A stretch of DNA of 64,000 nucleotides from Notolepis coatsorum (taxonomy: Eukaryota > Chordata > Actinopteri > Aulopiformes > Paralepididae). This document shows positions 1 through 10,898 of this stretch, piece after piece. Position 1 is the stretch's first letter; each line of letters opens with the position of its first letter. Location of the stretch: NCBI GenBank assembly GCA_963971535.1, contig OZ020589.1:48852312-48916311 (forward strand). Reading direction: 5' to 3'. The notes under the pieces are model-generated. The model was not told the origin of the DNA, did no database searches, and was given only the letters and a program-made list of their open reading frames with translations. A program made the translations under genes and the position numbers.

Positions 1-683
1 CATTCTATGAAAATCGTCTTTTAGTGGAATATTCCACAACGTTGATATTCGTCGGCCTTTTTATGAATCGTTTTCAAATAAACGCTAGATGATCAATATT
101 ATACGTGCACGCACGCACATTACGGCCGCGCGCGGATAATCGCCTCGTTGATTTCCTCTCTGACTTTTACAGTGAAACCGAAAGAAGACATTTCACAAAA
201 CAGCTTATAACTTCATCAAACTTACTCTGATTATCCTACCACTGATAACATAGAGTCCTTACCTGACATCAGATTGTATCCAACTGGTATATTCCAATTC
301 CTGATCACCATTCGAAAAAATCGATACGTGTATGGATCCATCGCGATACAGTAGAACTCCATGATCCGCGGGGATCTGAGGCTCCAGAATGAACTCTAGT
401 AACCCCGGCTGGATCAGTGAACTGGAAAATGTGGAGTACCGGATTTTTTTCCCCATTCATTTTCATTGAGTCCATTCCAAAATCACTTATATCATCTGGG
501 AGATAGGGGGCGCTTTTTTCCACAGTGATCGTCGGCGCCCCTCGGCTATACTCGGGTAGGCTCGGGTGATGCAATAATTTTTCAGATCGCAAAAAAAAAT
601 AAAAAAATAAAAAATCCGATAAATCTATAAAACCACCTATAAAAAAACACGAGAAATCTCGTGAGTGGCACTGAAAGAGTTAA
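1..683. mobile_element. possible right part of a piggyBac-like element
   Basis: The segment ends at 664-683 with GTGGCACTGAAAGAGTTAA, which read inward gives a TTAACTCTTTCAGTGCC terminus. This resembles the TTAA-starting ends of the piggyBac-like elements elsewhere in the window. The left end lies outside the window. Two short overlapping open frames on the minus strand (259-592) show no domain I recognise, and I do not call them genes. The rest up to 955 is AT-rich with a GCTAACGTTAGC palindrome near 940 and no gene. Confidence 0.3.
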
Positions 684-955
684 ATGCCTCCGTGAGCCAT
701 TTAGCCAATGTAGCATTCATTTTTCAGCAAAGAAAGTGCAATAAAAGTGCAATAAACAAAACGGATACATTCACTGTGTGTTCTGCCTCTCATTTGTTGA
801 TGAAACAAAACTAACATCAACACAATTGACCACCAAGAGCGGATAGTTTAGTCTCACAAAAAGATCGTCGATTTTGTTAGCTTACATGCTAACGCGATAG
901 GGATATGCCATTATAACAGTATAGCATTGTGGCTAGCAGCTAACGTTAGCTCACG

Positions 956-1890
956 TTAACACTTTAACTGCCGGAAGACGCTTTTAGGCGTCCTTCCCCG
1001 CCATGCTCAAGTTGCCGAAGATGCCGTAACTCGTCTTTGATATCAATATTTCAAAAATCTGTGATCGGAATCATATTTCCTTTCCGGGGCCCTGAGACAC
1101 AAGTGTGATCTCCTCTCAATCCTCTAGCGGTTCAAGACCGCCATCTGGTGGCCGATCGGCAGATCGAAAAAACGGATGTTACCTTTAACCCGGTAGGACT
1201 CACTCCATATGGGGTCCGGGCACTCGCTAGTGTTAGAGAGACTCAGTCTTCACACAGTGAACATCGATCGCTGCAAATAACTCGAAAAAACAACATGATT
1301 TGGACGTATATATTATTATACAACCTGGAAATGGACCGGATATTTCTATATCCCATAATAGGAAAATGTCTGTTCCACGCTCATCGCCCAACGGCGTTAT
1401 TTTTCAATGTGTACGATACTAACTGCTATGATGAACATTTGACCCACATTAGATGAATGGTATAACGCTGCCCACGGAATTATAAACGCCCCCTCGGCCT
1501 TCCGGTCAACATCAGATTACGTGTAGTAACTTCCAGAAGTCCGTCCAGTTGGATTTTTTTATATCGCGCCGATTGCTATCAAACTGTATTTGATCATCAA
1601 TATAATGCATTTGGGGCTATAAATCACGTTCTGGAGAAAGCTGCAGAAAGAGATGAAAACATACTTATACTTTAGATCATATTTTAGTATGAATATGTGA
1701 ATGAAAAAGTTTAACGTTCATACACCCTGAACAATACATATAGGACATTGAATGGGCCCTAATAATGGCAATTTAGCAATAGAATTTAAAAAGTTATAGC
1801 CCTGCAAAGAAGGGGAACTTCTACATAGACAAATAGAGCTGGCAACCTATGGTATATCATGAATTTAGCCTTAGGCAATCAAAGTGTTAA
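956..1890. mobile_element. piggyBac-like non-autonomous element, copy 1
   Basis: The element starts TTAACACTTTAACTGCC and ends GGCAATCAAAGTGTTAA, giving short terminal inverted repeats bounded by TTAA, the target used by the piggyBac superfamily. The interior matches 59949-60914 in the opposite orientation, including the 'gatatcaatatttcaaaaatc' region and the 'aaaaagttatagccctgcaa' region near the other end. It has no transposase, so it would need enzyme supplied in trans. The open frame at 1148-1456 is not conserved between copies and is probably chance. Confidence 0.7.
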
Positions 1891-2653
1891 CCAGCCAGCA
1901 CCAAACTGATGATATCAGGAGCTATCAGTAGCTAGATAACATTAGACAACGCCTCATGTATTAAACAAAGGTGAATAGATGACTGGGCCATTTTGTTTAA
2001 TGCTCGTTAAGATTGAAAGAGGAGCTCTGAGCTAACAGGGTCTGGTAGCTAACGTTAGCTCACATTAGCCAGCTGCTCATGCAATCGTTAATGCTAGCAG
2101 AATGAATGGATGTAAACTTTATTTAACAGATTGCAGAATGGGTACAATACAATACGGCTCAATACAAACAATTGTTAAGGGAATGCAGACTGTTGTAGCT
2201 TGGACTGGGGTCCTTATAACAATAACTTGACAACACATGGTAGCTGCAGCTATTTGGGACAGCTCTGTCGTCACCGGACGTTGGTGAGGGCACGCAGATG
2301 TCGGTATCTACTGCGCATGGGCGTTGAGCAACAACGGCTCCGCGCAGATTACATGACACGTTGTCGGCGAGTTTTGGCGAGTATCCAAAACGGAAACACA
2401 ATTTCAGCGTCGTCAGTAGGGCAACGCGTTATCCTGCCAAAACGGCATTTCTATTTAACTGGGACAGCAAACGTATTCATTCAGCAACAAAACAAAAACA
2501 AAAACCCCCTGTGTAACCAGCGCCTAAGTCTGTTTTAAATTTATTTTCAATGAGGAAATAAATCCATTTGTTGGACAGGGTTGACTTGACGCTGTGTCAG
2601 TTTTCATAAGATTTGTGTGTTTGACAGAGAGGGTGTTCAGAGAGAAAATTACA
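1891..2653. other. intergenic stretch with a LINE tail
   Basis: No gene was recognised. A CR1/L2-type LINE 3' end lies at 2100-2187 on the minus strand. It shares the 'aacagattgcagaatgggta' block with the larger copies at 22433, 45118 and 51980. The overlapping open frames at 2159-2538 have no recognisable domain. Confidence 0.5.
2100..2187 (-). mobile_element. LINE 3' tail, CR1/L2 type, severely 5' truncated
   Basis: Short GAAT-rich repeats are followed by the conserved 3' UTR block found at the 3' end of all copies of this LINE in the window. Homology stops after about 88 bp, as expected for target-primed reverse transcription that aborted early. Confidence 0.65.
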
Positions 2654-2703
2654 TTAACACTGTCCCGGCCAACCACGTATATATACGTTATTGGGCTCCA
2701 TGC

Positions 2704-3662
2704 TTAACACATTGGTCGCGAAAAACGGCATAAGTCGTTATTGCCCGCCATGCGTTGAACGCCAACAACGGCATAAATCGTTTTTGGGATCAATATTTCA
2801 TCTTTTCGCCATGGCATTCATAATTCATCCAGCCTCCCTCTGGACTGCAGCGGCACCCTGTCTGAGATTGCAACGCCTCAATACCGCCACCTGGTGGATG
2901 GTCGGGCGAGTTACACTCACGGCAAAACCGGAAGTGGCCATTGGTGCATCGAGGAAATCCCTCCGGCAGTCATATCTTGTTACGTGGATCCAGACAAACA
3001 CTAGAGTGCATTTGGATCGCTTTCGAAACGCAATAATCGATATGATTTCGGCGTTTATTGCGCCATACAAACCGGAAATGGATGTAGGAGATCGACGTCA
3101 AATAATTGGGATATTTTTCCTCCAGTCTCATCGGCGAACGGTAAGAGGAATATAACGTTATTTTCAGCCCGATTGTTTATTCATTTCACTGCAAACCATC
3201 TGCTCAACATATCAACCCATACTAAATAAAGCCGTTACTGACGATCAATGAATTATAAACAACCCCCCCCCCTTTCACGCATGATGAAGCATAATGTATA
3301 CCGATCATATACATTTGAATTTTTTAATATAGCGTGTATAGGAAAGAAACGCCAATCGATAATCTATCATATGAGTCAGGGCCTATAACTAGTGTTTTTG
3401 GATTTTGGAATTACAGCAGAAAAGCTTAAAAGCATACTTATATTCTCGAAGGTATTAACACAACAATGTATGAATGAAAAAATATAACGTTCCCACATCC
3501 GGAACGATAGATAATCGATGTTGAATGGGCCATAGTAATGTCAATATAGCAATAACATTAAAAAAGTTATAGCCCTGAAAGAAGGTAAACATCTCCATAG
3601 GCTTTCAACGGTGGCAGACTGGGTACAATGATGGGCACAACCTCCGGCGCCCAATGTGTTAA
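2704..3662. mobile_element. piggyBac-like non-autonomous element, copy 2
   Basis: The ends are TTAACACATTGGTCGCG and GGCGCCCAATGTGTTAA. The interior carries blocks shared with the other copies: the 'caaaccggaaatgga' area, a 'gaccccccccc'-like C-tract near 3260, and 'aaaaagttatagccctga' near 3562. The frames at 2691-3155 and 2825-3070 overlap on opposite strands and have no known domain. Confidence 0.65.
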
Positions 3663-4311
3663 AGGGCCAACAACGTATATATACGTTATTGACTCGTTTT
3701 TGCTTTTATTCCATTTTAATATCCTACTCAATGTCACAGAGCTGTATGTTGGCTGGAAAATGCCTTTGGGATTCGGAAAAGTGCATTACCGGCCAGATCC
3801 TGGTAGTGGCGCTGTCTCGAGAATGGAGTAATCCTTGTTTCAGGCCTGGTGTAAATTTTTTCTTTCATTCCGGGTTAATTCTTCTGTTAGCCTGAAGCTA
3901 TGTCTTCAACTGATCGCCTGGAATACTTATTGCGATGCCGAATTCAGTATGCAGTAAAGGAATATAACATCAGCCAATGGACATATCGATCTACCAGATG
4001 GCGATCAATAACTGGGAAATTCTTTTTGGAATCCAACCGGCCACAGGTAAGAGCGATTTGACGTCAATTTCAGCCTTGTTAGCATAGCCAACCCCCCGAT
4101 CAGCGCATGTTGTTGTAAGAACGAATGCCGTTATTGGTAATCAATAATCAGAAACGACCCCCCCCCCCCTTTCATGCATTCATGGTGGACCATGATACCG
4201 ATCATATGCATTTAGATTTTTAACTGTAGCTTGTGTAGGGCCGAAACGCCAATCGATTTAACGTTATTAGCTTAGCACCCTATAACTAGCTTTGCAGGAA
4301 TTACCCTAGAC

Positions 4312-5479
4312 CAGCGGTTCCCAAACTTTTTTGGCCGCGCACCCCCTGTCACCTGCCGACCTAGCTCGCGCACCCCCCAATGCAAACATAAAAAATAATA
4401 AATAAATAAGTCCAGAGACTCCGTGCTGCTGCTGACTTTAAATCAAATAGGTGTCTGTGGGCAGTCAGCCGACATTAATAAACAACAGTGTGTTATAATC
4501 AGATTTTTATGAGCTAACGAATTCCGTTATATTGGACATTTGTATTAATTATATCAAGCGAATAACTGAGAAATTTGGCAGAGAGAGACGGCAACATTAT
4601 CGTGAAATATAAACGTTGCGTGATGACTATTATATCTCCCCTCCCAGTCCCAACGAAGCACATACCAATAGTATGCAACTGCAGAGCCGCAGAGCCAGCG
4701 GCGCTCTCATCCCGGTCTGGGGAAGCTCAGCAGAATTGCCAATGGCTGAATTGGAGTATTGCACTGTGCGCGCACAACTGTCTGCTCTGCGGCTGCATGC
4801 TTCTCTCAAATCTAGCTCTCGCTGCCAAACCAAATGAATCTCGACATCGCTTCACCAATAGTCGTTATCAGAACACTACACACATATCATAATCGTTGTC
4901 ATTATTACCCTGTTTTTTTGGTGGAGGACGGGCTGTGTCTGTGCTCCAGCTGTCATCATCACTCTCTGTCTCCACTCTAACGCTGCTCTCGCCTCCAATT
5001 CCTCCTGTCATCTTTCATTACTTTTATTGACTTTAGATTCACCTGACAGTTTCCCTGTTTTTAGCCAGCTCTGCATGTTGTAAGTGCCACAATCCCGCGC
5101 TGGTCCCGCGCTTTTGGCAGGAAGTTATTAATGCACTGGCTCGCGCACTGGCTCGCGCTCGCTACTGTCATCGGCCCGCTGTTAAGCCCGCATATAGGAG
5201 ACCTGAAGAGACAGACTCCGGGCAGAGCGGAGCGCATCAGCACAGACAAAGCGCACCTGGCCCGAGACATTGTTTATTATTATTATTAAAACGTACGTTT
5301 TTTATTAAAACGTTTCTTGAATTTCATGATTTACACAGTGAAAATCCCCATTTGAAATAATGTATATTAGTTATATATTTATTAGTAAAATAACACCATT
5401 AGCCTTTTCATGTCACGCACCACCTAGAGGTAGCTCGCGCACCACAAGGGGTGCGCGCACCACAGTTTGGGAACCACTG
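4312..5479. mobile_element. non-autonomous hAT element
   Basis: The terminal inverted repeats are CAGCGGTTCCCAAACTTTTT on the left and GTTTGGGAACCACTG on the right. A perfect 8-bp target duplication, CCCTAGAC, flanks the element at 4304-4311 and 5480-5487. The 8-bp duplication and the CA(G)...(C)TG ends are diagnostic of hAT. No transposase frame survives; the small overlapping frames at 4575-4892 look like chance. Confidence 0.9.
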
Positions 5480-5918
5480 CCCTAGACCAATGCGGTATAA
5501 CGTTCATATTCACGACCAGGGCTTGACGTTAACTTTTTGGCTCACTAGCCACTGTGGCTAGTGGTTTTCCAAAGTCACTAGCCACTCAGCATTTTCACTA
5601 GCCAAAAATCCCCGCACTCGCGCCCCCACCCAAAAAGTAATAAATATAGGTCATTGGACAATGTAACTGCAAGCATTTGTTTGGACATATGATTTTATTT
5701 GAACAGAAACATCTAAAATAACATCTAATCCAAAATGTCAGTAGTGTGGTGTGTGCTACAATAATATCTAATCCAAAGTGTCAGTAGTGTGGTGTGTGAT
5801 AAAATAACATCTAATCCAATAACATCCAATAACTGACTGGATCCCGGCAAAGCACACTTCCACCTGCCCTGCTCTTGCACATCTCACATACACCAGCTCC
5901 TCCTCCATCACAGCACTG

Positions 5919-7962
5919 TTTTTTTTTTACAAATTTTTTTAATATTTTTTTGACAAGACAAACATTAACAGTAATATCTCAATAGATCACAGGAATATAC
6001 ATTCCTGTATTTGAATCAATAAATGTAGGTTACGAGATATATACATAATCCCCATTATACAATACAGTACATGCTCTTGCTCGTTCTTCTTCCCCCCCCT
6101 CAGGACCCCCCTTGGATAATCCATCCATTATTAGTTTCTAACCAGAGATTACAATTCATATGCTAACCTTTATTCTCTCCACCACTTTTTTTTTTTTATT
6201 ATTGATCTTTTCCCCCCTCCTTTTTCCTCCGATTTTCTCCCATCCCAATGTTAGTCGTTATGCCAATTCCCAATCCCCTTCCTGGTCGCTGCGCTCTTAC
6301 CCCCCACAGTCGGTCTGGGAGAGTGGAGGCTACCACGTGCTTCCTCCGACACACGTCCAGCCAATCAACCGCTTCTTTTCACCTGGCAGCGCGGATTCTC
6401 ACTGAGAGGGCGTAGCGTGTGGAAGGATCACACTATCCCACTTAGATCCTATCCGCGCTTAGCAGGCGCCCCGACCGAACTGTAGGAGTCGCTGTTTACA
6501 ACGACCCGGACCCACCCCGCCAGCTTCTCCCACCCTCTAATACTGCCAATTGTATTAGTGTGAACGGCCAGCCAAGCTGTGAGCTGGATTCGAACAGGCG
6601 AATCCAGCCCCTCCGGGGTAGGTGAGGAACGCAATCTCCGTTACGCCACCTGACCGCCCCTCTCTCCACCACTTCTAACCAGATTGCAATGCTGGCTTCA
6701 TTGACACCTAAAATTCTTGCTGTAGATATCTCTAAATAAATCACATCGAGATAGGTAAGAACCCATACCTTCCGGCACATTTTATCCGGTTGAATCCATC
6801 GTGATGCTATCAACTTTTTAGCAGCCGTAAGACCGGACAAAATTAGTCTCTTTAGCTGTATAGAGGCTGCTAACTGCGAAACATCATTCAACAACAATAC
6901 AGAAGGCATTACAGGTATGTTCAGAAATAAAAATTCTGATAATTGCGTAGTGACTTCTTCCCAGAATATCTTAACAGGGGGGCATTCCCAATACATAAAT
7001 GTACCTATATCACCTCTTAGACACAAGGAGCATAGAGAGTCTCGTTTAAGCCCTATTCGGTTCAATCTTATAGGTGTCAGGTAAGTCCTATGACCGGGTT
7101 GCGTGACGCTAGTCGAACGTTTGCCCAGACTTCTTACCAATCAAAATCTACTTTCAAGTCTGGTATATCCCTCCTCCAAACTGAGTCTAGGGGAAGGATT
7201 CCATACGATGACGTTAGTAAGTGATGATAAAAGTCAGATACGAAGCCTCTTGATGTCTCCCTTTCATAGAAGAATTTGTGATATCTGTGGTGCTCAAGTG
7301 GTATCTTTAATGGGACTCCATGAGCCTTCAAAGTTGCTAATAAGTGTATATAGAAATAATAAGTGGAGCTGGTGAGGTTAAATTTGTTCTGAATTTCATG
7401 ATAGCTACAGAAACCCCGTTCGTTGAATATATCTCCCAATGTATGTATGCCTTGCTTTTCCCATTTGGGATATCTGATAGGTCGTTGTGCAATAAGGAGT
7501 GCATTGTTATTAAATATGGGAGAATGGCTATGCCATTTGTGTTGGTTAGTAAAAATGTTCTGTGTGTCACGCCATATCCGAATCACATGTGTTATAAGAG
7601 GGCCAAATTTCAAGTCGCATTGCTTAATTGATAATTTTATTGTATACTATATCCTGCAATCTATGTGGTGCCACTATGTTTTCTTCTAATGTTCTCCAGG
7701 ATACAGATGCTTGAGGATCAAACCAGGTGCTCAGTGGTCTTAACGAGAACGCTTTAAAATAGTGGTAGAAGTCTGGAAATGCTAAACCTCCATCGGCTTT
7801 GTTTCTCTGTGCAGTGGATCTTTTTATTCGTGGAGGTTTGTTATTCCAAATAAATTTATATGCGGTGGAGTGTACTTTTTTCCAGTAATCAGCAGGAGGG
7901 GGTAACGGTAACATTGAGCTAAAGAAGTTGATTCTAGGTAAAACATCCATCTTAACTATTGA
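5919..7962 (-). pseudogene. L1-like LINE, 3' half of ORF2, 5' truncated
   Basis: On the minus strand the sequence encodes the region downstream of the reverse transcriptase of an L1-clade element. Landmarks are FIWNNKPPRIKRSTAQRNKA followed by GGLAFPDFYHYF (about 7780-7860) and a cysteine-rich stretch with CSLCLRGDIGTFMYWECP (about 6970-7040), typical of the L1 C-terminal domain. A T-tract at about 5919 is the poly(A) tail read on the plus strand. Several frames are needed (6665-7140, 7134-7613, 7624-7960), so it is frameshifted. Its 5' end abuts hAT transposase coding sequence near 7962. A SINE interrupts its 3' UTR. Confidence 0.75.
6188..6660 (-). mobile_element. tRNA-derived SINE
   Basis: A 14-bp target duplication, TCTCTCCACCACTT, flanks it at 6174-6187 and 6661-6674. 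On the minus strand the head reads GTGGCGTAACGG (RNA polymerase III A-box-like) and, further on, GTTCGAATCC (B-box). The tail on the plus-strand left is T-rich. It shares its body ('ggagtcgctgt..caacg' and 'cccaccccct'-like blocks) with the SINEs at 9911-10880 and 52764-53229. Insertion into the L1 3' UTR fits L1-driven mobilisation. Confidence 0.85.
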
Positions 7963-8234
7963 TCTGTCTGTAGAGCCATCACTCATGACTGAGAGGAACT
8001 TTGTGCTGGCAATAGTTTGTTTAAGTTTATTCCTTTCAGCCTCAGCAATGTAGAACATAAATTCCTTGGCTCTGTTTATGTTTCGGTATGTATTGCCAAC
8101 ATGCAAGCCTTTCTGCTCATCTACCCTGAAGAAAAAACAGTATGACTTAGCTATGTATTTAGCTATGTATTTTTCATATAACGTTAACACTGAGTGCGTT
8201 TACATGCACACTATACGCCGATCATAACCCAACA

Positions 8235-8279
<45 letters not shown>

Positions 8280-8283
8280 GAGC

Positions 8284-8317
<34 letters not shown>

Positions 8318-8601
8318 AGCTGTCCATGGTGCTGAATATTTGCAACAGGGCTTTGTTAGTCTGGAGCCCATATGCTTCTTAATGTTACACGACAATCAAT
8401 GCAGAACATGAACTGCCGCTGTGGATCATATCCTAACCACTCGCGACCTGAGCGCCACTTTTCAATGGACACTCGCTTTCTTTTATTCGCATCCTCTACT
8501 TTGTTCGTGTTTTCGGACTCGGTCTCATTATCTTTTCTATTTTTTGTTTGTTGGTGGTTTGGTTCACCGGGTCTTTTCACACCCACAATATGCCGCCACA
8601 T
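7963..8601 (-). pseudogene. hAT transposase remnant with N-terminal zinc finger
   Basis: Two minus-strand pieces remain. At 8356-8601 an 81-codon frame holds KRVSIEKWRSGREWLGYD and then FCIDC, resembling the zinc-finger N-terminus of hAT transposases of the TTF/ZNF862-like group. At 7963-8190 the frame includes IASTKFLSVMSDGSTD, a motif of the catalytic-domain start (first Asp region) of the same group. A long AG microsatellite separates them, and the downstream catalytic part was cut by the L1 insertion. The protein is broken. Confidence 0.65.
8227..8318. repeat. (AG)n microsatellite
   Basis: About 90 bases of nearly pure AG dinucleotides with three GC/CG interruptions, lying between the two transposase pieces of the hAT relic. 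Confidence 0.95.
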
Positions 8602-9195
8602 TGTAACGTTACGTTATATAACTGTCTGTATTGTAACCAGTTGAGCTATTAATGTTAACAGCGTTCGTTCAGCTGTCAGCTGCCAGACACACAACACGGA
8701 AGCAACACGACGCGCGCAATAGGGGCCGGGCGAAGTGGATGGGCCAGTGAATGAGCACACTGTGCGCACCCAGTCCTGTGGGACTTGTAGTATTATATAG
8801 TATGAGCTGGATTGACTTCATTATTCCAGATGCCTTTTGTAGACTACAATGTTTTTTTTTCATAGAAAAAAAAACCACTCACCCGGTTGGCGGGTAGAAT
8901 GACGCATCTACCCGCCAATGACGAATTCTACCCGCATTGGGCAGGTGGGCAGGTGTCAACGTCAAGCCCTGTTCACGACGCTATAAAACGGGAACGTATT
9001 GATGAAAAAATTATTTCTTTATGGCATATTGAAGGGAAGGTTTATGCTGTCAATTGACAATGAGAATGGACACATAGCAATAATATAAAATATAGATTTA
9101 GCTCTACAAACAACCTCACGCACAGTGAAACGTTGTTATGAGAAGCTGGCCTCAGAGTGAGATTAGACGGATCCCAATGGCCGGGAATGTGTTAA

Positions 9196-9358
9196 TACCC
9201 GTCTGTACCGTTAATTGAGGCTGTAATAAACACACAGCGCTTACTAAAAGAGCAAAACATATATAAAAAAAATGCATTACATTTAAATGTATCCCAATGC
9301 AATTTATTTGAACTGTAGGTTAAGTAGGTTTAAAATACAAATGGGTAGTATTAATATA
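9196..9358. other. short unassigned spacer
   Basis: AT-rich sequence between the TTAA end at 9195 and the 53-bp array. No gene or element was recognised. Confidence 0.4.
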
Positions 9359-9667
9359 TGCCTCCATAGTGCTGAGAGGCTGGATTAGCCTATTTACTCC
9401 TGGTAATAATTTGCCTCCATAGTGCTGAGAGGCTGGATTAGCCTACTTACTCCTGGTAGTAATTTGCCTCCATAGTGCTGAGAGGCTGGATTAGCCTACT
9501 TACTCCTGGTAGTAATTTGCCTCCATAGTGCAGAGAGGCTGGATTAGCCTATTTACTCCTGGTAGTAATTTGCCTCCATAGTGCTGAGAGGCTGGATTAG
9601 CCTACTTACTCCTGGTAGTAATATGCCTCCATAGTGCTGAAAGGCCGGATTAGTTTACTGTATTTAC
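9359..9667. repeat. 53-bp tandem array, left part
   Basis: 'Cctccatagtgctgagaggc' recurs with a 53-base period at 9361, 9414, 9467, 9520, 9573 and 9626, with a few substitutions between units. The array resumes at 21811 with the same unit, so a single array was split by the element at 9668-21810. Confidence 0.95.
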
Positions 9668-10323
9668 TAGGGGTGGGAATCACCAGTTTCATCACGATAC
9701 GTTTGTTATAGATTCTTTGGACAACGATATACGATTTTTGCCGATATCACAAAGTCTGCCACGTTACGATTCGATTCAGGTGCCTGCGATCGATAGACTA
9801 TATCATATGCCCATTTAACACAATAAGTAACATTTATATCAACTCAAAAAAGGCAAGGGAAATATCATGACATTTTTATTTTTGAGCTCTTTAAATGAAA
9901 AAATTATATATATATATTTTTTTTGATCCACTTTTTCTCCCATTTTTCTATATTTTCTCCCATCCCAATTTTGTATCATCCAATTCAACCCTCCCCTGTC
10001 ACGAACGCTGTTTCTTGCCTCTCACAAGCCGGCTGCAATGTGGACTAAGTCATACATAGCACAAGTCCCCTCCGGTACTTGAGGTAACAGCAGTCGCATC
10101 TTTTCACCTGCGCAGCTCGATCTCTCAGTGGCGAGGAGTAACGCGTGGGAGGCTCACACTGCCCCCGACACTTCCTGATTCTACTGCGCAGGCGCACCAA
10201 CCGACCTGTAGGAGTCGCTGTCCACAACGCCCGATCCCCACCAATCAGTTTCCCACCCCCTAATACGGCCAATGTGTATTAGTACGGACGGCCAGCTAAA
10301 CTGAAAGCAATGTGGAGCGCTGG

Positions 10324-10801
10324 GTAGGGCTGCACGATTAATCGTTTTTTAATCGAAATCGCGATTTGGAATGATGCAATTATCAAATCGCCAAGCCTGC
10401 AATTAAATTTTTTTTTTTTTTTTTTTTTTTTATATTTAACCAGGAAGTCCCATTGAGATACAAGATCTCCTTTGCAAGGTAGACCTGGCCAAGATGACAG
10501 CAATAACATTTGCAATACATCACACAGCAATAAAATGTGCGATACATCACACAAGAACATAATAAATGTGCATGTATACAATACATCACATGTAAACAGA
10601 AAGCAGAATAGTCTACATGATAGTAAAAGTGTATAATACAGGGTAATACAGTAATTTTGCAGTTGGGACCCGACTACAGAAAGCAGCAACATTCTTCTTG
10701 TAATTTTTTTTAAAAATATGTTATAATCACATCGCAAATCGCAATCGCAATATCTGTCAGAATAATCGCAATTAGATTATTTCCCAAAATCGTGCAGCCC
10801 T
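10324..10801. mobile_element. short hAT element inside the SINE
   Basis: The ends TAGGGCTGCACGATTAATCG and AATCGTGCAGCCCT are inverted. The octamer AGCGCTGG is duplicated at 10316-10323 and 10802-10809. This terminal sequence is a common teleost hAT signature. A T-tract and LINE-like tail occupy its middle. Confidence 0.88.
10404..10690 (-). mobile_element. LINE 3' tail fragment
   Basis: A T-tract is followed by 'aaccaggaagtcccattgag' and 'caagatctcctttgcaaggt', the reverse of the 'gatcatgtatctcaatggga' 3' UTR block of the LINE at 56105-56460. It is a truncated insertion inside the hAT element, with no coding sequence. Confidence 0.6.
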
Positions 10802-10898
10802 AGCGCTGGGCTCGAACAGCAAGCCCAGCGTCTCCGTCATCCGTGGCGAGCGCCTTGCCCACTACGCCACGTAGCCGCCCAAAATTATATAGTTTTTA

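Larger units (their letters stand above)
5517..8971 (-). mobile_element. hAT element with decayed transposase, itself invaded
   Basis: The ends CAGGGCTTGACGTTAAC and GTCAACGTCAAGCCCTG are inverted repeats. An 8-bp duplication, TTCACGAC, flanks them at 5509-5516 and 8972-8979. Minus-strand transposase pieces survive near the right end (7963-8601). The middle was replaced or pushed apart by an L1 fragment (about 5919-7962), which carries a SINE. Loss of the catalytic region makes it inactive. Confidence 0.9.
2654..9195. mobile_element. composite piggyBac-like element with nested insertions
   Basis: The left end TTAACACTGTCCCGGCC and the right end TGGCCGGGAATGTGTTAA form an inverted repeat bounded by TTAA. 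A second, related start lies at 3659, where 'ggccaacaacgtatatatac' repeats the sequence at 2668. The composite could therefore be one element from 2654 or one from 3659 placed next to the copy at 2704-3662; the boundaries in this part are ambiguous. Two hAT elements with perfect target duplications (4312-5479 and 5517-8971) account for most of the length. Confidence 0.5.
9911..10880 (-). mobile_element. tRNA-derived SINE interrupted by a hAT element
   Basis: The direct repeat AAAATTATATA flanks it at 9900-9910 and 10881-10891. Read on the minus strand, the head (10880 downward) has CGGCTACGTGGCGTAGTGGG (A-box) and TTCGAGCC (B-box), and the body ends in a T/C-rich plus-strand tail. Subtracting the nested hAT element (10324-10801) and its duplicated octamer leaves about 484 bp, matching the 466-bp copy at 52764-53229. 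Confidence 0.85.

Noticed and set aside
6580..6660. tRNA gene calls at the SINE heads (also about 10800-10880 and 53160-53229)
   Set aside because: A- and B-box-like sequences are present, but flanking target duplications and long bodies show these are SINEs rather than functional tRNA genes.
9359..9667. CRISPR-like regular repeats
   Set aside because: Units are contiguous 53-bp tandem copies without variable spacers, and the context is eukaryotic.
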